Below, in pieces: positions 1-7,000 of a stretch of DNA of 10,244 bases. This DNA is from Candidatus Microgenomates bacterium (lineage in GTDB: Bacteria; Patescibacteriota; Microgenomatia; UBA1406; GWC2-37-13). A program made the translations under genes and the position numbers. The notes under the pieces were generated by a model. It did no database searches. It saw only the letters and a program-made list of their open reading frames with translations, and was not told where the DNA came from. The DNA lies in assembly GCA_016178125.1 (NCBI GenBank), contig JACOTV010000045.1:1-10244 (forward strand). The letters run 5' to 3'. Within the stretch, counting starts at the first letter, position 1. Every line of letters starts with the position of its first letter.

Positions 1-243
1 AAATACAAAATTATTAACGAACTTATAAGCTTACAGGAATATGGAAAAAAAGTTTCCTTATCGAGTTACGAACTAAAAGCCACTTATTCAACGAACATGG
101 CCTATATTAATCGGAAGCTTGGAGTACATGGCTTTCTTGGAACAATAGTGGATTATAGTGTTGCAGCTGGGCATAAAGCTAACTACTCTATGCAGCAGAA
201 CAAGGACTGGATGTCTACCGATGTCCTTCAATTGGCTGCTTAA
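1..243 (+). CDS. C-terminal fragment of an unrecognised protein (5' end outside window)
   Basis: An open frame runs from the first base of the window for 80 codons to TAA at 241-243, so this looks like the 3' end of a gene starting to the left. I do not recognise the family. The first part is Lys/Ile/Leu-rich (KYKIINELISLQEYGKK). It is followed by SSYELKATYSTNMAYINRKLG and a hydrophobic GFLGTIVDY stretch; the spacing of hydrophobic and polar residues loosely resembles a winged-helix DNA-binding domain, but this is weak. No membrane segment or catalytic motif is visible. Base composition is AT-rich, about 23% GC in the first 60 bases and about 38% over the ORF, lower than the operon next to it. 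It converges on the minus-strand phosphoesterase gene and its stop codon overlaps that gene's stop. A chance open frame of this length at a window edge is possible, so confidence is moderate. Confidence 0.5.
   Translation, partial: KYKIINELISLQEYGKKVSLSSYELKATYSTNMAYINRKLGVHGFLGTIVDYSVAAGHKANYSMQQNKDWMSTDVLQLAA
240..243. other. Shared TTAA: overlapping convergent stop codons
   Basis: The palindrome TTAA supplies the TAA stop of the plus-strand frame (241-243) and, on the other strand, the TAA stop of the phosphoesterase (240-242). The two genes therefore meet tail to tail with no intergenic space. I see no convincing bidirectional terminator here, so transcripts may run into each other and be antisense at their 3' ends. 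Confidence 0.6.
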
Positions 244-893
244 TACTTCTTCTCGACCGGGGTGATTGTTCCGTCTTCAATGTAGATATATTGCGCGAGG
301 CCGTGCTGGATGATTCCTGAATTCAAGAAGCGATTCGCTGCGTCATGCTCAGCAAAATGGGTGTGACCGATGGCTACATAGTTTGTATGACCCTCACTTC
401 GGATCTTTTCCTTGGCTATCTTATTGAATTTGGCATACGCAAGACGCAAATATGAATGGGCAAATACTTTGACCATCGCGTCCTCGAACGTACTGTAGAT
501 CTTATTAGCGGCAGGTGGCATGCGGGTATGAAGCCACTCATCAATTAAAGGAACCAACCGGTTGCCGTGTTCACAATGGATCGTTATGTCGCCTGAATCA
601 AATGCATAGGTCGTTGCTTGTTTTTCAGAAAAAAGGGACGCGCGTTTGTCGGAGTAGGCGGCGGCATCGTGATTCCCATAAATGTAAACGGTCTTTTTCT
701 TTTTAAGAAGCGGGAAGAGGTTGTCTTTCCAGGGAGATTGCACAAATTGCTCGAATGTGGTTGAAAATCCGTCCCAAAAATCACCGTTTATTATTACTCG
801 ATCAGCATGCGAGATTGCTTCTTTGAGTACCGCGTATTTTGAGGCATCAAAGTGATGCGTAAGGTGTGAATCGGAGAAGATTAAATACCGCAT
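240..893 (-). CDS. Calcineurin-like metallophosphoesterase
   Basis: This 217-residue protein has the full set of dinuclear-metal phosphoesterase motifs in order: D8-x-H10 (SDSH), G37-D38 (NGDFWD), G73-N74-H75-D76, H109 (CEHGN) and G176-H177-T178-H179. These residues coordinate two divalent metals and hydrolyse a phosphoester or phosphoanhydride bond. The substrate cannot be read from the sequence. The NGDFWD and GNHD context and the length (about 220-240 residues) recall LpxH-like UDP-2,3-diacylglucosamine hydrolases, but the middle region (residues 112-170) does not let me assign LpxH, and other small calcineurin-like enzymes remain possible. There is no signal peptide or transmembrane segment, so it should be cytoplasmic. 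ATG at 893 is the only sensible start because an in-frame TGA lies just upstream (897-899). The gene starts 7 nt after the fusA stop and is probably the last gene of the transcription unit; a weak AAGG lies about 12 nt before the start. It occupies the place where tuf usually follows fusA. Confidence 0.93.
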   Translation of the reverse strand: MRYLIFSDSHLTHHFDASKYAVLKEAISHADRVIINGDFWDGFSTTFEQFVQSPWKDNLFPLLKKKKTVYIYGNHDAAAYSDKRASLFSEKQATTYAFDSGDITIHCEHGNRLVPLIDEWLHTRMPPAANKIYSTFEDAMVKVFAHSYLRLAYAKFNKIAKEKIRSEGHTNYVAIGHTHFAEHDAANRFLNSGIIQHGLAQYIYIEDGTITPVEKKY

Positions 894-900
894 ACATCAA

Positions 901-3003
901 TTATGCCTTATTTTCTTGCATTGCTTTGATGATGTTCTGGGGAACCTCTTCGTAGTGCGAGGGTTCGATATAGGGGATGCCGCGGCCTTCGGTCAATGAG
1001 CGGAGGGTGGTTACATATCCTGAAAGTTCGGCGAGTGGTGCGTAGGCGCGAATAACCGTCGCTTTTCCTTTTTTCTCGGTTCCCAGGATCTTTCCCCGCT
1101 TACTTGAAAGGTCGCCGATTGCGACACCCATGAATTCATCGGGGACCGTGACTTCCATTTTCATGATCGGTTCCAAGAGTTGAAGACCTGCTTTTTTCGC
1201 AGCGTCCTGAAGCGCCATTGATCCGGCGATCTTAAACGCGATGTCTGACGAATCGACATCGTGATAACTTCCGTCATAGAGGGTTGCTTCAAGGTCGACC
1301 ATGGGGTATCCAAGAAGAACTCCCTTTTCCATAGCTTCGATGATACCTTTTTCAACAGGAGGAATAAATTCTCCAGGAATGGTACCGCCCTTAATCGCAT
1401 TTACGAATTTAAAGCCTTCTCCGCGTGCCAAGGGGCGTACGCGAATAAGACAGTGACCGTACTGGCCGCGTCCTCCGGATTGCTTAATGTATTTGGCTTC
1501 GGCATCGCCTTCTTTTGAAATAGTTTCTTTGTAGGCGACTTGTGGTTTACCGGTATTTACATCCATATTCATTTCTCGCTTCATGCGGTCAACGAGGATC
1601 TCTAGGTGGAGCTCTCCCATCCCTGACATAATGGTCTGGCCGGTTTCATGGTTGATTTTTACTTTAAACGTGGGATCTTCTTCTGACAAGCGGTGCAGCA
1701 CTTCGCCGAGTTTTTCTTGGTCTGCCTTGGTCTTGGGTTCGATTGCCAATGAAATAACCGGATCTGCAAACGTGATTTGCTCAAGCAATATAGGATCGCC
1801 TTCGGTGGTTAGCGTATCGCCGGTTGAGGCGTCTTTGGGGCCGACGAGTGCTACGATTTCGCCTGCATATGCCTTATCGATTTCTTCGCGGTTATTGGCG
1901 TGCATAAGAAGCAGGCGGCTTACGCGCTCGCGTTTTCCTTTGTTTACATCATATACATATGAGCCTGATTCGATCGTTCCTGAGTATATTCTCGTATAGG
2001 TAAGTTTTCCGACGTGAGGATCAAGCTGAATCTTAAACGCGAGTCCGGCAAACTTTTCGTCGGAATTAAGCTGGCGTGTTTCTTCCTCGTTGGTTTTGGG
2101 GTTAATACCTTTTACCTCTTTCAGATCAAGGGGTGAGGGTAGATAGTCAATAATTGCGTCAAGAACAGGCTGAACGCCTTTGTTGCGAAGCGAGGTTCCA
2201 GCGTACACGGGAATCAGCTTGTAGCCGATGACTGCGGCACGGAGTGCTTTTTTGACCTCGGCTTCGGTGATTTCGTCGCCTGCCAAGTACTTTTCAAGGA
2301 GTTTGTCGTCGGTCTCGGCCACTTTTTCGATGAGTTTTGCGCGGAATTCTTCGACTTTTGCCTTCATGTCTTCGGGAACGTCGAGAGTCTTGTATTTGGT
2401 ACCGTCGCCTTTTTCTTCGTCCCAAACGAGGGCTTTACGCGAGAGCAAGTCAACAACGCCCTTAAACTCGTCTTCTTTACCGATGTGGTAGACCATGCAT
2501 ACCGGATTTGCCCCGAGTCGGTCTTCGATTTCGGCTACGGTTCCTTCAAAATTGGCACCGAGTTTATCCATTTTGTTGATGAAACATACGCGAGGCACTT
2601 TGTATTTGTCGGCCTGGCGCCATACGGTTTCTGATTGGCTCTGTACGCCTTCTTCGGCGTCAAATACGATCACTCCTCCGTCAAGAACACGGAGCGAACG
2701 TTCTACTTCGGCGGTAAAGTCTACGTGGCCGGGAGTATCGATGATATTAATACGTACGTCTTTCCAAAAGGTCGTTGTTGCAGCAGACACGATGGTAATA
2801 CCGCGTTCGCGTTCTTGGGGCATCCAGTCCATTTGGGTGTCTCCGTCGTCGATATCGCCGATCTTGTATGAGCGGCCGGTATAAAAGAGGATACGTTCAG
2901 TAGTGGTGGTTTTTCCTGAATCAATGTGGGCGATGATACCGACGTTGCGAATCTTATCGATTGCGACGTTACGGTTTTTAGTTATTACGTTTTGCTGTGC
3001 CAT
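901..3003 (-). CDS. fusA: Translation elongation factor G (EF-G)
   Basis: EF-G is the GTPase that drives tRNA-mRNA translocation on the ribosome and, with ribosome recycling factor, helps split ribosomes. The product is 700 residues, normal for the family. GTPase motifs are all present: G1 AHIDSGKTT (residues 25-33), G2 RGIT (67-70), G3 DTPGH (89-93), G4 NKMD (143-146) and G5 AGTSL (about 268-272). Domain II follows at about 310-400, domain III contains GMGELHLEI (461-469), and domain IV carries the tip loop GSYHDVDSS with the decoding-centre histidine at H581; domain V completes the protein. The P-loop has Ser29 where most bacterial EF-Gs have Ala, and switch I is variant (DIDDGDTQMDWM). The ATG at 3003 gives the expected N-terminal length. 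No Shine-Dalgarno sequence precedes it; upstream lies a 66-nt hairpin plus U-tract. It follows rpsG by 88 nt and precedes the phosphoesterase by 7 nt. Confidence 0.98.
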   Translation of the reverse strand: MAQQNVITKNRNVAIDKIRNVGIIAHIDSGKTTTTERILFYTGRSYKIGDIDDGDTQMDWMPQERERGITIVSAATTTFWKDVRINIIDTPGHVDFTAEVERSLRVLDGGVIVFDAEEGVQSQSETVWRQADKYKVPRVCFINKMDKLGANFEGTVAEIEDRLGANPVCMVYHIGKEDEFKGVVDLLSRKALVWDEEKGDGTKYKTLDVPEDMKAKVEEFRAKLIEKVAETDDKLLEKYLAGDEITEAEVKKALRAAVIGYKLIPVYAGTSLRNKGVQPVLDAIIDYLPSPLDLKEVKGINPKTNEEETRQLNSDEKFAGLAFKIQLDPHVGKLTYTRIYSGTIESGSYVYDVNKGKRERVSRLLLMHANNREEIDKAYAGEIVALVGPKDASTGDTLTTEGDPILLEQITFADPVISLAIEPKTKADQEKLGEVLHRLSEEDPTFKVKINHETGQTIMSGMGELHLEILVDRMKREMNMDVNTGKPQVAYKETISKEGDAEAKYIKQSGGRGQYGHCLIRVRPLARGEGFKFVNAIKGGTIPGEFIPPVEKGIIEAMEKGVLLGYPMVDLEATLYDGSYHDVDSSDIAFKIAGSMALQDAAKKAGLQLLEPIMKMEVTVPDEFMGVAIGDLSSKRGKILGTEKKGKATVIRAYAPLAELSGYVTTLRSLTEGRGIPYIEPSHYEEVPQNIIKAMQENKA

Positions 3004-3016
3004 GATGTGTTACGGT

Positions 3017-3082
3017 AAAAAATTAAGATCTGAGTATCTGAATGACGGGTTAGATACCTCGGATTTCAGACGTTCAGATCTT
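3017..3082 (-). promoter_or_regulatory. Long hairpin plus U6 tract between rpsG and fusA
   Basis: In the transcript, 3082-3074 (AAGAUCUGA) pairs perfectly with 3033-3025 (UCAGAUCUU), giving 9 bp. A 2x2 internal loop (AC/AC) follows, then a 7-bp stem of 3071-3065 (GUCUGAA) with 3042-3036 (UUCAGAU, one G-U pair). An apical hairpin follows: C3061-G3046, G3060-C3047, bulged A3059, G3058-C3048, G3057-C3049 and U3056-A3050, with loop AUCUA. Directly after the structure the RNA reads AAUUUUUU (3024-3017). The structure starts 9 nt after the rpsG stop and ends 21 nt before the fusA ATG. A hairpin followed by U6 resembles an intrinsic terminator or attenuator, although the outer stem is AU-rich. A ribosomal-protein (S7) binding site or RNase processing site is equally plausible. 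Pairing was worked out by eye; the function is inferred. Confidence 0.6.
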
Positions 3083-3091
3083 GCCCTCAAG

Positions 3092-3565
3092 TTACCACTT
3101 AAGGTGTGAGAACGCTTTGTTTGCTTCAGCGAGTTTTTCAGTCTGAGCCTTTTTGCCGACTGCATTTCCCTGATTCTGAGAAGCTTCTGACAATTCAGTA
3201 TACAATTTATTTTCAAACGATTTGTACTCTTTGTTTGAACGGGTCTTTGCGGCGTCGATTATCCAGTTTAACGCAAGGAATAATTTGCGTTCGCGGCGGA
3301 CTTCGATTGGTACCAAGTATGAAGCGCCTCCTAAGCGTCGGGGTTTTACCTCGTGCTGGGGTGCGACATAGCTTACTGCCTGGTGAAGAACCTTGAGGGG
3401 CTCTTTTTCTTCTTTGGTAAATCGCGCAAGAACGTCGTAAACGATTTTCTCGGCGATCGATTTTTTACCGTCGAGCATCACGTAGTTGATGAGTTTAGCC
3501 ACTTCGTGACTGTTGTATATAGGGTCGGTTGTTACGGTGTTTTTTTTATATCCTCTGCGTGGCAT
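3092..3565 (-). CDS. rpsG: 30S ribosomal protein S7
   Basis: S7 is the primary binder of the 3' major domain of 16S rRNA; it nucleates assembly of the 30S head and lies near the E site and mRNA exit channel. The 157-residue product matches the usual length (about 156). It begins MPRRGYKK, the standard bacterial S7 N-terminus. It contains the conserved core with VSYVAPQHEVKPRRLGGASY at about residues 64-83 and EVRRERKLFLALNW at about 88-101, and ends in AFSHLKW like the FxHxxW tails of other S7 proteins. The start at 3565 is fixed by MPRR. No Shine-Dalgarno motif is present in the 14-nt spacer after rpsL. In E. coli S7 represses the str operon by binding the rpsL-rpsG spacer; here that spacer is far too short, so any such control would have to lie elsewhere, for example in the hairpin just downstream of this gene. 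Confidence 0.98.
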   Translation of the reverse strand: MPRRGYKKNTVTTDPIYNSHEVAKLINYVMLDGKKSIAEKIVYDVLARFTKEEKEPLKVLHQAVSYVAPQHEVKPRRLGGASYLVPIEVRRERKLFLALNWIIDAAKTRSNKEYKSFENKLYTELSEASQNQGNAVGKKAQTEKLAEANKAFSHLKW

Positions 3566-3579
3566 GATTATTAGTTAAT

Positions 3580-4002
3580 TTATTCTGCTTTTTTACGATC
3601 TAATTTAGTACCGTACTTAGAACGTGATGTCTTGCGGTTTGCGGTTCCTTGGGTATCGTACTTACCGCGTACGATGTGGTATTTCACACCCGGCAAATCT
3701 TTTACGCGGCCTCCGCGAATAAGAACGATTGAGTGCTCTGCAAGATTATGACCGATTCCCTGAATATAGGCCGTGACTTCCATTTTGTTTGAAAGACGTA
3801 CTCTCGCAACCTTACGAAGCGCTGAGTTCGGTTTCTTAGGAGTCATGGTGCGAACCACAGTACAAACACCTCGCTTAAGCGGGGAATTATGATCAACGTA
3901 CTGTCTTTTGAGGGCATTGTAGTTCACCTTCAAAGCAGCTGCGCGTGATTTTTTATTCCGTTTTTTCCTCTTGTGCTTGAGGAGCTGGTTGACTGTCGGC
4001 AT
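3580..4002 (-). CDS. rpsL: 30S ribosomal protein S12
   Basis: S12 lies at the decoding centre of the 30S subunit and controls decoding accuracy; it is the target region for streptomycin resistance mutations. The 140-residue product starts MPTVNQLL, the hallmark S12 N-terminus, which fixes the start at 4002. It has the longer basic linker of Gram-positive-type S12 (residues 17-43, ahead of KRGVC), explaining 140 rather than about 124 residues. Conserved loops are TPKKPNSALRK (54-64, with K56/K57 corresponding to E. coli K42/K43) and GGRVKDLPGV (97-106, with K101 and D102, the aspartate that RimO methylthiolates in other bacteria). The known streptomycin-resistance lysines are wild type. The loop GIGHNLAEH differs from the usual GEGHNLQEH. 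The first 50 nt overlap the 3' end of rpoC in another frame, and no Shine-Dalgarno motif precedes the ATG, suggesting translational coupling to rpoC. rpsG follows 14 nt downstream. Confidence 0.98.
   Translation of the reverse strand: MPTVNQLLKHKRKKRNKKSRAAALKVNYNALKRQYVDHNSPLKRGVCTVVRTMTPKKPNSALRKVARVRLSNKMEVTAYIQGIGHNLAEHSIVLIRGGRVKDLPGVKYHIVRGKYDTQGTANRKTSRSKYGTKLDRKKAE
3953..4002 (-). other. 50-nt out-of-phase overlap of rpoC 3' end and rpsL 5' end
   Basis: The rpoC stop TAA is at 3953-3955, whereas the rpsL ATG is at 4000-4002. The last 15 residues of beta' (ADSQPAPQAQEEKTE) and the first 16 residues of S12 (MPTVNQLLKHKRKKRN region) are therefore read from the same bases in different frames. 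The S12 side is strongly conserved in bacteria, whereas the beta' tail is non-conserved and polar, so the beta' tail was probably the extended partner. Confidence 0.93.
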
Positions 4003-7000
4003 ATCTGTTTAAGAAACGACCATAATATTTTGCAATAAGATCTTCGGTTACTGGGATCAAACGTCCAATTATAACATTCTCCTTGAGTCCCATCAAGTAA
4101 TCTACCTGGCCCTTGATTGCAGCTTGGCTCAATACGCTCGTGGTTTGTTCAAACGAGGCAGATGACAGCCACGAATCGGTGTGAATAGCGGCTTTGGTGA
4201 TTCCGAGAATCGAAACCTTTCCGACGGCCGGTTTTCCGCCCTGTGACAGGATTTTCTTGTTTTCTTCTTCGAAGCGGATTCCCGAGACGACTTCGTCTTT
4301 TATGAACGAGGTATCGCCTTCGTCTTCGATGGTGATCTTTTCACTCATCTTACGAATAATGACTTCAAAGTGCTTATCGTGGATTGCGATACCCTGTGAC
4401 TCGTACACTTTTTGGATTTCTCCCAAAAGGTACAACTGGGCACTGTGCAGTCCGCGGATAGCTAATATGTCGTTTACATCGAGGTATCCTTCAGAAAGTG
4501 ACTGTCCACGACTGACCAAGTCACCATCGGCAACCTTAAGTTGCTGTGACATCGGGATCGTGAAGTCTTGCTCCTGTTCGTTCTCTTTATCGGTTGAGGT
4601 AATCTTGACCAAGTAAACTTCCTTAGAAGTATCTTCCTTGACCGAGACCTTACCGTTTATTTCTGAGATAGGTGACACAATCTTAGGTGTTCGTGCCTCA
4701 AAGAGTTCTTCCACACGGGGCAAGCCCTGGGTCACGTCGGAGATAACGATACCTCCAAAGTGGCGGACACGCATCGTAAGCTGAGTACCTGGTTCTCCGA
4801 TTGACTGTGCGGCCATAACGCCGACTGGTACGCCGATCTCAACGTTTCTGTTTGTTGAAAGGTCGACACCGTAACAGTTCATACAGGTTCCGTATTTAGC
4901 TTGACAGTACAGAGCTGATCCAACGGTTACCGAGGTGATGCCGTGTTCAGTGATGAGTTTGACTCCGTCTTCGTCAAGAAGCGTACCCGTTGGGATAACT
5001 ACTTTACCCTTGACGGTTACGTCTTTTAGGGTGAAGCGACCGCGGATGCGATCCATGTATTTATCACCGCGGTCGCCGGTTGTTTCAACCAAGAGACCAT
5101 TGGTGGTTCCGCAGTTGGGTTCGCGGATGATCATGTCGTGGGTTACGTCGACTAAGCGGCGGGTAAGGTATCCTGCGTCGGCCGTTTTAAGGGCTGAATC
5201 GGTAAGACCTTTGCGTGCTCCGCGTGCTGAAATTACGTATTCAAAGATCGAAAGACCTTCGCGGTAATTTGACTTCGTGGGCACTTCAATAATCTTTCCG
5301 AGCGGATCAACGACGAGTCCTTTAACGGCGCACAACTGTTTCAGCTGTTCGCGTGACGCACGTGCGCCTCCGGACTTAATGATGATCTTTACGGGATTTT
5401 CGTCTTCCAAGGCTGCCCATGTTTTGTCGGCCAAGCTCTCGGTGGTTTCGATCCAGAGTTTATTTGAATACCGACGCTTTTCGTCAGCGGTCAATAAGCC
5501 CTGTGCAAAGCTCTTTTCGAGTTTTTCAATTTCTTTTTCTGTTTCACCAACGACGGTATTTTTTTCTGCGATGATCTTACAGTCGAAGACCGACAATGAA
5601 AGACCCGACGAAATCGTTGCGCCCCAGAAGCCAATCTCTTTAAGGCGGTCGATCAGTTCTCCGACTTTTTGGTTGTCGGGATAGATCTTCATGGCCTGAA
5701 CGATGATGTTCTTTACGTCGGCTGCCTTGATATCTTCGTTGATGAACCGAAGTTCTTCAGGAAGAAGCAAGTTGACTAATATGCGACCAATTGAGGTCTT
5801 CAAAAGCTTATCACCGATTTTTACATATACCGGCTGACGAACTTCAATTTGACCCAAATGGAAGGCGGTGATTGCGGCATTTTCGTCGGAATAGTATTTA
5901 TATTTGCTTTCGCTATCAAATCCCTTGGTCTGGTCGATGGTGGTGAGGTAATAGATTCCGAGCGCCATCTCCTTGTTCGGAATAACGATAGGTGCGCCGT
6001 CTGCCGGTTTCAGAAGATTCTGATACGGAAGCATGCGGCTCTTAACTTCGTTAATAGAGTTGGTCGACAAGGGAAGGAACACGCCCATTGCATCGCCGTC
6101 AAAGTCTGCGTTATAGCCTGCGCACACGGTAGGATGCAGGCGGATGGCATAATGATCGGTCAGGACCGGGTAAAACGCCAACACCGAAAGCTTATGCAGC
6201 GTGGGTGCGCGGTTTAACAGAACTGGATGATCTTTGGTGACCTCTTCAAGAATGTCGTAAATGACGGGATCTTTTTGTTCCAAGTAATTCTTGGCGCTCT
6301 TTATGTTGGGAGCCAATCCGCGTACGATAATTTCGTGAAGCAAATGAGGCTTAAAGAGTTCGATTGCCATTTCTTTTGGAATACCGCACTGATCGATTCT
6401 CAATTCTGGGCCTACGATAATGGTTGAACGACCCGAATAATCGACGCGTTTACCGAGTAGGTTCTGACGGAAACGACCTTGCTTACCGCGAAGAACATCA
6501 GAAAGTGATTTCTGGATCTTTGAGGCCGAACCCTGAACGCGCGAACGACCACGTGACTTCTGAAGGTCGAGGAGTGAATCCACCGCTTCCTGAAGCATGC
6601 GTTTTTCGTTTCTTAAGATGATCTCTGGCGCACCAAGTTCGATCAATTGTTTTAAACGATTATTGCGGTTTATTACGCGGCGATAGAAATCATTCAAATC
6701 GGACGTCGCAAATTTGCCTCCCGGAAGCTGGACTACGGGGCGCAAATCAGGAGGAATGACCGGTAGGACAGTGAGAACCATCCACAACGGTTTTTGTTCA
6801 CTCTTTATGAACGACTCGATGATACGTACTTTTTTAAGCATTTTGCTGCGTTTTTCACCCTTGGCTTTTGAAAGCTCGTTGAGGGTCGCAGAATACAGTT
6901 TGGGAAGATCTAATTTGTTGAGAAGATCATACACTGCCTCAGAACCCATGCCGACTTCGATAAAGTCATCGACGCCTTGGTCTTTAAGGTACAGATAATC

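Noticed and set aside
43..57. GGAAA/TTTCC inverted repeat with an A/T run as a terminator for the minus-strand operon
   Set aside because: Only 5 bp, low GC, the T-run lies within the hairpin and not after it, and it sits about 180 nt beyond the last stop inside another frame.
1583..1999. 138-codon plus-strand open frame opposite fusA
   Set aside because: Lies entirely antisense to conserved EF-G codons, its product is low-complexity Ser/Arg/Ile-rich with no motif, and it has no start signal; it is a codon-bias shadow.
3045..3091. Internal promoter before fusA (TTGAGG and TATCTA on the minus strand)
   Set aside because: The two boxes are about 28 nt apart, far from the 17-nt optimum, and TATCTA is part of the hairpin.
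3010..3216. Minus-strand frame spanning the rpsG 3' end and the rpsG-fusA spacer
   Set aside because: Overlaps rpsG out of frame, has no recognisable product, and the spacer part is better explained by the hairpin.
3953..4002. rpoC/rpsL overlap as a frameshift error
   Set aside because: The S12 N-terminus MPTVNQLL is intact, and beta' runs through its usual KENVIIGRLIP end into a plausible polar tail, so no indel is needed. Read-level checking would still be useful.
4194..5684. Several plus-strand open frames opposite rpoC (4194-4616, 4935-5267, 5277-5684)
   Set aside because: All are antisense to conserved beta' sequence and Ser-rich, as expected from the reverse complement of biased codons; no independent evidence of coding.
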